This document shows positions 1-5,541 of a stretch of DNA of 7,741 bases, in pieces. The notes under the pieces were generated by a model, which ran no database searches, had not been told where the DNA came from, and saw nothing but the letters and a program-made list of their open reading frames with translations. Position numbers and translations under genes: made by a program. Numbering within the stretch: position 1 is the stretch's first letter; the number at the start of each line of letters is the position of its first letter. This DNA is from Phycisphaerae bacterium (GTDB taxonomy: Bacteria > Planctomycetota > Phycisphaerae > Sedimentisphaerales > Anaerohalosphaeraceae), in contig JAIPFN010000007.1 of NCBI GenBank assembly GCA_021736615.1, positions 1-7,741 of the forward strand, read 5' to 3'.

Positions 1-588
1 CTGGCGATAACCAAGAATTTCAAATCTTTTGCGCGTCTGGGCGTGTTATTGCCGCCGGAGGATAAGGACGCTTGTTTGTTCCCACGGCGGTTTAACGGCC
101 GTTTTGCGCTGATACACAGGCCCATCGTGCGGGGTGAGGCTCATATCTGGATCAGCATGTCGCCGGACCTGAAGCACTGGGGCGACCACCGGGTTTTGCT
201 TAAAACAAGGATGGCGTACTGGGATGGTGCGCGAATCGGACTTGCGTGTCAGCCGATAGAGATACCTGAGGGCTGGCTGCTGATTTACCACGGGGTACGG
301 AGAACCACTTCGAGCCAGCTTTACAGGACAGGAATGGCACTTCTGGACAAAGATGAGCCTTGGAGGGTGCTCCGCAGGGGCGAGGAGTGGGTGCTGGGAC
401 CAAAAGAATCCTACGAGCGAATCGGCGATGTAAGCGACGTTACTTTCGTCTCCGGCGGGGTGATAATGGAAGATTCCAACGAGCTATACCTGTACTATGG
501 CGCAGCGGACGATAAGGTGGCGGTGGCTATGGCTGATATGGATAAGGTCAGGGAGTATATTATGTCTTGCCCGAAAGTTAAAGACTAA
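1..588 (+). CDS. GH130-family glycoside phosphorylase/hydrolase, 3' part (5' truncated by window)
   Basis: The reading frame is open from base 1 and ends at TAA 586-588, so only the last 195 residues are seen. The family is usually about 300-350 aa. Sequence seen: an N-terminal stretch with LPPEDKDACLFPRRFNGRF, then AHIWISMSPDLKHWG, then WDGARIGL, EGWLLIYHGV, YRTGMALLD, VLGPKESYERIGDV and LYLYYGAADDKVAVA. These are the successive blades and conserved strings of the five-bladed propeller of GH130 beta-mannoside phosphorylases. Family knowledge: GH130 enzymes mostly cleave beta-1,4- or beta-1,2-linked mannosides by phosphorolysis, giving mannose 1-phosphate; a few are hydrolases. The catalytic Asp lies in the N-terminal part, outside the window, so phosphorylase versus hydrolase cannot be decided. 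No signal peptide can be judged. By eye it is more GC-rich than the cas genes. It is separated from them by a long non-coding gap and is unlikely to belong to the CRISPR operon. Confidence 0.9.
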   Translation: MAITKNFKSFARLGVLLPPEDKDACLFPRRFNGRFALIHRPIVRGEAHIWISMSPDLKHWGDHRVLLKTRMAYWDGARIGLACQPIEIPEGWLLIYHGVRRTTSSQLYRTGMALLDKDEPWRVLRRGEEWVLGPKESYERIGDVSDVTFVSGGVIMEDSNELYLYYGAADDKVAVAMADMDKVREYIMSCPKVKD

Positions 589-653
589 ACTGACACCGTA
601 AACACCACGCGTTGTGGACATTGTCGATATATCCCACCTATGGTTTTTGGGTG

Positions 654-677
654 TTTGAGGCCGAAATTCGGCTCAAA
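654..677. repeat. Imperfect inverted repeat downstream of GH130
   Basis: TTTGAG (654-659) and CCGAA (661-665) pair with TTCGG (667-671) and CTCAAA (672-677), leaving G660 bulged. In practice the tip of the stem must open to form a loop. On the plus strand it is followed by A residues, not T residues, so it is not a classical terminator for the GH130 gene. On the minus strand, T residues precede it. Its role is unknown. Transcript 3'-end formation for GH130 is possible, because several T runs follow within 80 bases. Confidence 0.5.
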
Positions 678-700
678 AAACGTCAGAAATTTTCATTTTT

Positions 701-744
701 TCACGTTTTTGCGCGCTTTTTGGTCACTTTTGCGCGTTTTTGAG
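701..744. repeat. T-rich near-tandem duplication, about 22 bp x2
   Basis: The block starting TCACGTTTTTGCGCG at 701 is followed at 724 by a second, slightly shorter copy starting TCACTTTTGCGCG. Both hold runs of T around a GCGCG core. The T runs could help release a transcript coming from GH130, but no clean hairpin sits immediately before them. It may be a simple low-complexity duplication. Confidence 0.45.
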
Positions 745-791
745 CTTTTTTTGTCGGCGAAAAATTGTGGAAACTAAATTCAACAAAGGTA

Positions 792-814
792 GTATACCCG
801 CTTTACGGGTATAC
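792..814. terminator. Perfect 9-bp hairpin, possible weak terminator
   Basis: GTATACCCG (792-800) and CGGGTATAC (806-814) are exact reverse complements around the 5-base loop CTTTA. On the plus strand the stem is followed by GTTTTAAGTTTTAAG, a broken T tract, so it could act as a weak intrinsic terminator for transcripts coming from GH130 about 200 bp upstream. It may equally be an interspersed palindrome. The tracrRNA terminator at 1062-1095 carries the same CCGCTTTA core, hinting at a shared origin. Confidence 0.45.
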
Positions 815-842
815 GTTTTAAGTTTTAAGTGTTAAGTTTTAA
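815..842. repeat. Heptamer tandem repeat (GTTTTAA) x4
   Basis: Four contiguous 7-base units are seen: GTTTTAA (815-821), GTTTTAA (822-828), GTGTTAA (829-835) and GTTTTAA (836-842). It begins at the foot of the hairpin 792-814. Heptameric short tandem repeats of this style are known from other bacteria, for example the STRR repeats of cyanobacteria. Function here is unknown. Confidence 0.8.
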
Positions 843-900
843 GATTCTGGATGCGGTGAGCGGCTTAGATTTTATGTCGGAAAATAACAAAGGCTAAGCT

Positions 901-925
901 CTGGCTATAGTATATGTATAGCCAG
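901..925. repeat. Perfect 9-bp inverted repeat (hairpin A)
   Basis: CTGGCTATA (901-909) pairs exactly with TATAGCCAG (917-925) around a 7-base loop. There is no T tract on either side. It stands one base before a second hairpin (927-943), which suggests a structured RNA, a protein-binding site or a palindromic intergenic repeat, not a terminator. Confidence 0.6.
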
Positions 926-926
926 A

Positions 927-943
927 ATGTCGCTCGCCGACAT
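927..943. repeat. 6-bp inverted repeat (hairpin B)
   Basis: ATGTCG (927-932) pairs with CGACAT (938-943) around the loop CTCGC. It is followed directly by the self-complementary octamer AGCGCGCT (944-951). Together with hairpin A it forms a compact double stem-loop. No function is assigned. Confidence 0.5.
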
Positions 944-1000
944 AGCGCGCTGTTGGTGACAAGTGACAGGTGTGGAGGTTACAAGTATGAGGGGGGAAAG

Positions 1001-1015
1001 CGTTAGTCGTTAGTC
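1001..1015. repeat. Heptamer repeat (GTTAGTC) x2
   Basis: Two units, GTTAGTC at 1002-1008 and 1009-1015, are preceded by C at 1001. The unit differs by one base from GTTAGCC, one of three heptamers forming most of CRISPR spacer 3 when read in crRNA sense. That link is discussed among the findings. Confidence 0.6.
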
Positions 1016-1021
1016 GTGAAA

Positions 1022-1054
1022 AAAGTGTTAAAAGTGCGAAAGTGTGAAAGTGTG
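1022..1054. repeat. Octamer/nonamer tandem repeat AAAGTGYG
   Basis: The units are AAAGTGTTA (1022-1030), AAAGTGCG (1031-1038), AAAGTGTG (1039-1046) and AAAGTGTG (1047-1054). The array ends where the T tract of the minus-strand tracrRNA terminator begins. It may mark replication slippage at the edge of the transferred or rearranged locus. Confidence 0.7.
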
Positions 1055-1095
1055 AAAAAGGTACCGCACGGACCGCTTTAGCGAGCCGTGCGGTA
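1055..1095 (-). terminator. Intrinsic terminator of tracrRNA
   Basis: On the minus strand TACCGCACGG (1095-1086) pairs exactly with CCGTGCGGTA (1071-1062). Inside the loop a second small stem, CGCT (1083-1080) with AGCG (1077-1074), can form around AA. CCTTTTT follows (1061-1055). Long GC-rich stem plus U tract is a textbook Rho-independent terminator, and it would also serve as the 3' hairpin held by Cas9. Confidence 0.92.
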
Positions 1096-1122
1096 TAGCC
1101 TGCGAGCGTCGATGACGCTCTT

Positions 1123-1158
1123 GTTATGACAAACTCGCAGACATGGATTAGTTACAAT
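1123..1158 (-). repeat. Anti-repeat (degenerate CRISPR repeat copy)
   Basis: It is aligned without gaps to the array repeat in plus-strand sense: 29 of 36 bases are identical, including the first 17 in a row, ATTGTAACTAATCCATG. Of the seven changes, four are C to T and preserve pairing as G-U. The remaining three give mismatches, two of them adjacent. Selection for pairing, not for sequence, explains this pattern well. Confidence 0.95.
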
Positions 1159-1160
1159 AC

Positions 1161-1188
1161 TTGCACAATAATATAAACTATGTATAAT
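1161..1188 (+). promoter_or_regulatory. Probable cas9-cas1-cas2 operon promoter
   Basis: TTGCAC (1161-1166) and a perfect TATAAT (1183-1188) are separated by 16 bases. The start should be near 1195, giving a leader of about 35 nt before the cas9 ATG. It overlaps the divergent tracrRNA promoter almost completely, so both cannot be occupied by RNA polymerase at once. Confidence 0.7.
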
Positions 1189-1194
1189 TGTCAA
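1168..1194 (-). promoter_or_regulatory. Probable tracrRNA promoter
   Basis: The minus strand shows a consensus -35 box TTGACA (1194-1189) and a -10-like TATTAT (1173-1168) with a 15-base spacer, shorter than the ideal 17. A start near 1161 would put the transcript 5' end two or three bases ahead of the anti-repeat, which independently supports this promoter. The -35 box abuts the -10 box of the cas9 promoter on the other strand. Confidence 0.7.
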
Positions 1195-1219
1195 GGATAT
1201 TTTGAAAAATTTATTTTTT

Positions 1220-1224
1220 GGAGG
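1220..1224 (+). promoter_or_regulatory. Shine-Dalgarno site fixing the cas9 start
   Basis: GGAGG lies 5 bases before ATG 1230. The in-frame TTG at 1218 overlaps this site and has no site of its own, so ATG 1230 is the start. Confidence 0.85.
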
Positions 1225-1229
1225 CATTT

Positions 1230-4200
1230 ATGTCTGGTTATACATTTGGGTTGGATATTGGCAGTAATTCTATTGGATGGGCAGTTTTAGATACTGAAGG
1301 CTGTGAAGTTGTTGATGCCGGTGTTCGTATTTTTCAGGAAGGTGTCGGGCGTGATACGAAAGGTTCCGAGGTTTCTAAGAATGAGACGCGGCGGCTTGCT
1401 CGTGGCGCTCGGCGGTCACGTCAGCGCCGCAATTACCGCAAGGATAAACTTCTTCGCATGCTGGTACGTCGCGGTATGCTCCCTGGCGATGAAATAGAAC
1501 TTCAAAAGGTTTTTGATATTGACCCTTATGTATTGCGAAGCAAGGGGCTTACTGAGAAACTGACTGCTCATGAATTTGGGCGTGTGCTTTATCACATCAA
1601 TCAGCGACGGGGGTTCTGGAGTAACCGCAAAAGCGGTACGTCCAAAGAAGATGGTGTTGTTATCAAGAACGCAAACGCTATCAATGAGGCAATGGAAAAT
1701 GCTGGCTGTGAAACGATCGGCCAATATTTCGCATCAGTCGATACGCATGAAACAAGGATTCGCGGCAATTATACTTTCCGGTCGATGTATGAGCATGAAT
1801 TTGAAAAGCTCTGGGAAAAGCAGTCTTCTTTTGACGGGCAGCTTCTCAGCGATGAGTTGAAGAGAGCGATCAAGGATGAGACGATATTTTTTCAACGTCC
1901 TTTGAAATGGGACAAAGACACTGTCCGTGATTGTGAGTTGGAGGAAGGTCACAAGTGTTGTCCGAGAGCGAGTTATTTTGCTCGTAAGCTTCGTATTCTG
2001 CAAACCGTCAATAATCTTAAGATCAGAAATCCAGAGGGCAGCGAAAGTATTCTTGATGAGGGGCAGCGTCAGGTTATACTCGATGAGCTTAGAATAAAGA
2101 AGGAAGTTGCTTTTAACGCAATCCGTAAGAAGCTGAATCTTATGGATACGCAGACTTTTAATCTTGAAGAGGGTTCTGCGGATAAAAAGAATCCCAAGCT
2201 CAAGGGCGACGAGTTTAACAGTCATCTTCGAGGCAATAAAGTACTGGGAGCGAAGGCTTTTGATCTACTTGAAGAAAGCGATCTTGTCGAGATAAACGAG
2301 CTTGTGATCAATGACGATCTTACCGACGAAGAGGTTATTGAGTCTTTGATGGAAGATCATGGTTTTAGCGAAGAGGATGCTATCGCGGCGGCCAATGTCA
2401 GTCTTCCTCAAAAATATTCTCATTTTTCGGAGCTTGCAATTCAGAAACTTCTGCCATACCTGGAAAAAGGTTTTTTGACGGATAAAGCGATAAAAGAGGT
2501 CTATGGAAAATCTCAGGCATCTAAGAAGATAGAAAAGTTTGACCGTTTGCCTTTGCCTGATGACTTAAGAAATCCGATTGTCAATAAGGCTCTGGTCCAG
2601 GTGCGAAGGGTTGTTAATCTCTTGATAAATGAATACGGCAAGCCTAAGGATATTTTTGTTGAGATGGCGAGGGATGTTAAGGGTTCCAAAAACGAGCGTG
2701 ATGAAATTCGGCTTAAGCAATGGAAGCTGGAGCAGGAAAACGAAGCTGCGAGGCAGGAGCTTATTAAAATGAATATTGTCCGGCCATCGCGTAACGATAT
2801 TATAAAATATAAACTCTGGCAGGAGTGCGGGATGGTTTGTCCGTATACGGGGAAAGCTATCAGCCAAAACGATCTTTTCGGAGAGAATCCGGTATTTCAG
2901 ATAGAGCATATTCTGCCGTATTCACGAACGCTGGATGATGGGTACATGAATAAGACATTATGCTGTGTGCATGAAAATATTGACAAGGGTAATCTGACGC
3001 CTTATGAATATTACGCGGAAAGCAAGCCGAAGCAGTATGAAGAGGTTTTGCAGCGTATTGCCAAACTGCCGTACCCTAAACGCAGGCGATTTCTTCAAAA
3101 GGAAGTTGAGCTGGACAATTTTATTCAACGGCAGCTTAATGATACCCGCTATATTACTAAAGAGCTTGTTCGTTACCTGAAAATGCTTGGTGTTACTGTA
3201 TTTGGTACTAAGGGGCAGGTTACGTCGGAGCTTCGTCATCAGTGGGGTCTTAACGATATTCTTGACTACACAGGCGCCGGGCTTAAGAATCGTGACGACC
3301 ATCGGCATCATGCCGTTGACGCCGCGGTTACTGCATTGACACGTAATAAGCATTTAAAGGCCCTGGCAAAAAGTAAGTACTCTAATTCCAACGATTCTCA
3401 GTTTGGTCCGCCCTGGCCAGAGTTTCGCGGGCAACTGGAAGATAAGGTCAATAAGATAAATGTTTCGCATCGGGTGACTCGTAAGGTTTCGGGGCAGCTT
3501 CATGAGGAAACGGCATACGGTCCAACAGGTCTGGAAGATGAAAAAGGGCAGGATATATTTGTCTATCGCAAGGGGCTTGAGGCTTTGACGCCGAAGATGG
3601 TTGACAAGATAGTTGACCCGGTCGTTAAGGAGATAATTAAGGACAGGTTGAACGAGCACGGAATCGATGTCGACAAGAAGCCGGGCAGTATTCATAAAAG
3701 CGTCTGGGAGAAGCCTTTGTATATGAAAAGTATAAACGGTAAAGGCCCGCTGATCAAGAAAGTTCGCATACGCGATGTATTTAACAATATGATTCCTATC
3801 AAGGACAAGTCGGGTAAACCATACCGGTATGTTGCTTCGGGAAACAATCATCATATCGAGATTTTTGAGTACACAGACAAAAAAGGAAATCTGAAACGCG
3901 AAGGTAAGGTTGTGTCGATGTTTGAGGCTGTCAATCGCAAGCGTGACAACAAACCGGTAATCTGCCGGGACTGCGGTGATGGTAAAACGTTCGTTTGTTC
4001 ACTCGGCAAGAACGAATTGTTTATGCTGGAAGTTGAAGAAGGTGTTTTTGTACTTCACCGTATACAGAAATTCGATCAAAAGGGCAGCATTATTCTTCGT
4101 CCTCATACTTATGCAGGTCAGGTGAGCGACACTGATAAACCTCCGCTTATTCAGCGAAAGTCTGCAAATACTCTAAACGGGTATAAGGTAACGGTTGATC

Positions 4201-4232
4201 CAATCGGGAGGATTTTTCGGGCCAATGATTAA
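1230..4232 (+). CDS. cas9: Cas9, compact type II-C RNA-guided DNA endonuclease (1000 aa)
   Basis: Cas9 cuts both strands of DNA matching a crRNA spacer next to a PAM. Domains in order: RuvC-I at residues 7-20 (GLDIGSNSIGWAVL, catalytic D9). Arg-rich bridge helix about 54-71 (RRLARGARRSRQRRNYRK). REC lobe from about 75 to 440, with type II-C strings FFQRPLK (220-226) and LQTVNNLKI (257-265). RuvC-II with E478 (FVEMARD). HNH about 520-600 with H560 in QIEHILPYS and N583 in HENIDKGN. RuvC-III with H694 and D697 (HHAVDAAVTA). HEET motif at 757-764, then the WED/PAM-interacting C-terminal region to residue 1000, including FVCSLGKNELFMLE (921-934). All RuvC and HNH nuclease residues are present, so it should be active. 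The residue before the HNH His is Glu (E559), where S. pyogenes and Neisseria Cas9 have Asp. The length fits II-C, which is smaller than most II-A enzymes. The PAM cannot be read from sequence. It is the first gene of an operon with cas1 and cas2, and its tracrRNA lies immediately upstream, divergent. Confidence 0.97.
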   Translation: MSGYTFGLDIGSNSIGWAVLDTEGCEVVDAGVRIFQEGVGRDTKGSEVSKNETRRLARGARRSRQRRNYRKDKLLRMLVRRGMLPGDEIELQKVFDIDPYVLRSKGLTEKLTAHEFGRVLYHINQRRGFWSNRKSGTSKEDGVVIKNANAINEAMENAGCETIGQYFASVDTHETRIRGNYTFRSMYEHEFEKLWEKQSSFDGQLLSDELKRAIKDETIFFQRPLKWDKDTVRDCELEEGHKCCPRASYFARKLRILQTVNNLKIRNPEGSESILDEGQRQVILDELRIKKEVAFNAIRKKLNLMDTQTFNLEEGSADKKNPKLKGDEFNSHLRGNKVLGAKAFDLLEESDLVEINELVINDDLTDEEVIESLMEDHGFSEEDAIAAANVSLPQKYSHFSELAIQKLLPYLEKGFLTDKAIKEVYGKSQASKKIEKFDRLPLPDDLRNPIVNKALVQVRRVVNLLINEYGKPKDIFVEMARDVKGSKNERDEIRLKQWKLEQENEAARQELIKMNIVRPSRNDIIKYKLWQECGMVCPYTGKAISQNDLFGENPVFQIEHILPYSRTLDDGYMNKTLCCVHENIDKGNLTPYEYYAESKPKQYEEVLQRIAKLPYPKRRRFLQKEVELDNFIQRQLNDTRYITKELVRYLKMLGVTVFGTKGQVTSELRHQWGLNDILDYTGAGLKNRDDHRHHAVDAAVTALTRNKHLKALAKSKYSNSNDSQFGPPWPEFRGQLEDKVNKINVSHRVTRKVSGQLHEETAYGPTGLEDEKGQDIFVYRKGLEALTPKMVDKIVDPVVKEIIKDRLNEHGIDVDKKPGSIHKSVWEKPLYMKSINGKGPLIKKVRIRDVFNNMIPIKDKSGKPYRYVASGNNHHIEIFEYTDKKGNLKREGKVVSMFEAVNRKRDNKPVICRDCGDGKTFVCSLGKNELFMLEVEEGVFVLHRIQKFDQKGSIILRPHTYAGQVSDTDKPPLIQRKSANTLNGYKVTVDPIGRIFRAND

Positions 4233-4276
4233 GTGGCCTGTTGATTTTGCCGATATGTTTTCAGGAGTATCACGGC

Positions 4277-5167
4277 ATGATCAAAAGGGTAATTGAGATT
4301 TCACAGGCTAAAACTTTTCTGTCGATAAAGCTTGGCCAACTTATCATCTCGCGGGACAGGGAGCAAGTGGCTTCTATTCCGTGTGAGGACATAGGAGTTT
4401 TGCTGGTCGACCATTCAGGCGTAACTTATACGCATTCGGTTTTTACTTCGCTTTTAGCGCATGGTGCGGCGGTTGTGTTGTGCGACGGTACGCATCATCC
4501 TGCGGGTATGCTTTTGCCTCTTGAAACAAACACTGTTCAGAGCGAGCGGTTCCGTTTGCAGACAGACGCCGGAGAGGCGGTTAAAAAGCGTTTGTGGCAG
4601 CAGGTGATCAAAGCGAAAATTGCTCATCAGGCCCATCTTTTAGGTGACAATGAAAAAGCGGTACACGCATTAAACGGAATGCGTAAGCGTGTGCGTTCGG
4701 GTGACCCTGACAATGTTGAGTCGCAGGCTGCAAAGCGGTTCTGGGGGGCATTTTTGCAGGGTATTGAATTTCGGCGTAATCGGGACGGGGGGCATCCTAA
4801 TCATCTGCTCAACTATGGATACATGGTGATGCGTGCGGCAGTAGCGAGGGCGATCTGTTCGGCGGGACTTTTGCCTACTTTCGGCATTCATCATCGCAAC
4901 CGTTACAACGCCTATTGCCTTGCCGACGATATGATCGAGCCATTTCGCGGGTTTGTTGAGCGGCGGGTTCGTGAGATTTGCAATAGCAGCGATGGTGAGG
5001 TTGAACTTGATCAGCATGTCAAGGCGTCTTTGCTTGGTATTCTTTACGAGCCTGTGGTGATTAGCGGACTTAAGGGGCCTCTTATGGTCGGTCTGCACCG
5101 GACGATGGCTTCTTTGGTGAGGTGTCTGTCGGGGGAGCAAAAAGAATTGGATTTGCCGGAATTATGA
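4277..5167 (+). CDS. cas1: Cas1 spacer integrase, type II
   Basis: Cas1 is the catalytic subunit of the Cas1-Cas2 complex that inserts new spacers at the array. The protein has 296 aa, normal for type II. It has an N-terminal beta domain (from RVIEISQAKTFLS through VLLVDHSG and VVLCDGTHHP) and a C-terminal all-alpha domain. Metal-binding residues by family pattern are E148 (in NVESQAAKRFW), H206 (in GIHHRNRYNAY) and E221 (in DDMIEPFRGFVE). Their spacing matches the E149/H205/E220 set of S. pyogenes Cas1 closely. AGGAG at 4263-4267, nine bases before ATG 4277, supports this start. An in-frame TTG at 4241 would add 12 unconserved residues and has no clear site. It follows cas9 after 44 bp with no terminator between, so it is co-transcribed. 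Its last codons overlap cas2. Confidence 0.96.
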   Translation: MIKRVIEISQAKTFLSIKLGQLIISRDREQVASIPCEDIGVLLVDHSGVTYTHSVFTSLLAHGAAVVLCDGTHHPAGMLLPLETNTVQSERFRLQTDAGEAVKKRLWQQVIKAKIAHQAHLLGDNEKAVHALNGMRKRVRSGDPDNVESQAAKRFWGAFLQGIEFRRNRDGGHPNHLLNYGYMVMRAAVARAICSAGLLPTFGIHHRNRYNAYCLADDMIEPFRGFVERRVREICNSSDGEVELDQHVKASLLGILYEPVVISGLKGPLMVGLHRTMASLVRCLSGEQKELDLPEL

Positions 5168-5493
5168 TAGAATCGGGGTACAGAGCTTTGTGGATACTGG
5201 TAATGTTTGATCTTCCGACAGATACGAAAAAAGCCCGTAAAGATTATGCTTTTTTTCGTAAAAGTCTTATGAAAGACGGGTTTACTATGGTACAATATTC
5301 GGTGTATATACGGCATTGTGCCAGCGAGGAAAACGCTGATGTTCATGATAAACGAATCAAAAATATTCTGCCTCCTGACGGAGAAGTTCGGATACTTACA
5401 ATTACTGACAAACAGTTTTCGAGGATGCAGATTTTCTGGGGAAAAATGCGCAAACCAACCCCGCCTCCGCCGCGTCAGCTCGAATTATTCTGA
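5164..5493 (+). CDS. cas2: Cas2, structural partner of Cas1
   Basis: Cas2 forms the dimeric core that bridges Cas1 dimers during spacer integration. It has 109 aa in the ferredoxin-like fold, with strand 1 ALWILVMFDLP holding the conserved Asp (D16), then KDYAFFRKSLMKDGFTMVQYSVYIR for helix 1 and strand 2, and EVRILTITDKQF for strand 4. It ends in a proline-rich tail and QLELF, seen in many type II Cas2 proteins. The start ATG (5164) overlaps the cas1 stop TGA (5165-5167) in an ATGA junction, implying translational coupling. A GTG at 5122 in the same frame would add 14 residues that lack Cas2 similarity and lie within cas1, so it was not chosen. No csn2 or cas4 follows, which assigns the locus to type II-C. 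Confidence 0.95.
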   Translation: MIESGYRALWILVMFDLPTDTKKARKDYAFFRKSLMKDGFTMVQYSVYIRHCASEENADVHDKRIKNILPPDGEVRILTITDKQFSRMQIFWGKMRKPTPPPPRQLELF

Positions 5494-5541
5494 CCGGTTT
5501 TTGACGCAAAGCCTTGCTCTTGTTGGACTTATGGAAAAGGT
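5494..5541. other. Short gap between cas2 and the array
   Basis: These 48 bases hold no gene and no obvious intrinsic terminator on either strand. CTTGCTCT (5513-5520) is the exact complement of AGAGCAAG inside repeat 1 (5563-5570) and could fold with it, but eight bases may be chance. The cas operon (+) and the array transcript (-) converge here. Confidence 0.5.

Larger units (their letters stand above)
589..1054. other. Gene-free region of hairpins and short tandem repeats
   Basis: I find no convincing coding frame, tRNA or rRNA between the GH130 stop and the tracrRNA terminator. The stretch is instead built of structure, each part listed separately: a hairpin at 654-677, a T-rich near-duplication at 701-744, a perfect hairpin at 792-814 followed by heptamer repeats, two adjacent hairpins at 901-943, and short tandem repeats at 1001-1015 and 1022-1054. 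The density of palindromes and tandem heptamers suggests rapidly evolving intergenic DNA. A small structured RNA cannot be excluded. Confidence 0.7.
1055..1161 (-). ncRNA. tracrRNA of the type II-C CRISPR-Cas9 system
   Basis: Read on the minus strand, the RNA should start near 1161-1160, just before the 36-nt anti-repeat (1158 down to 1123). Next comes a perfect 7-bp hairpin, GAGCGTC (1120-1114), loop ATC, GACGCTC (1110-1104), in the place of the tracrRNA nexus stem. Then follow a short linker and a 10-bp terminator stem (1095-1062) with T5 (1059-1055). The expected length is about 105 nt. Role by family knowledge: it pairs with the crRNA repeat, permits RNase III trimming and anchors the guide in Cas9. 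Pairing with the repeat is 29 Watson-Crick, 4 G-U and 3 mismatches over 36 positions. Two adjacent U/U mismatches make an internal loop 8 bp from the crRNA repeat 5' end, much like the bulge of known type II duplexes. It is transcribed away from cas9. Confidence 0.93.

Noticed and set aside
1218..1229. TTG 1218 as the cas9 start
   Set aside because: It overlaps the GGAGG site that serves ATG 1230 and adds four residues not expected before the RuvC-I strand.
1416..3854. Several minus-strand open frames of 100-166 codons opposite cas9
   Set aside because: No recognisable domains, no upstream sites, and all lie opposite a clearly conserved gene. They are shadows of cas9.
5122..5163. GTG 5122 as the cas2 start
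   Set aside because: It would add 14 residues unlike Cas2. The ATGA overlap with cas1 at 5164 is the usual operon junction.
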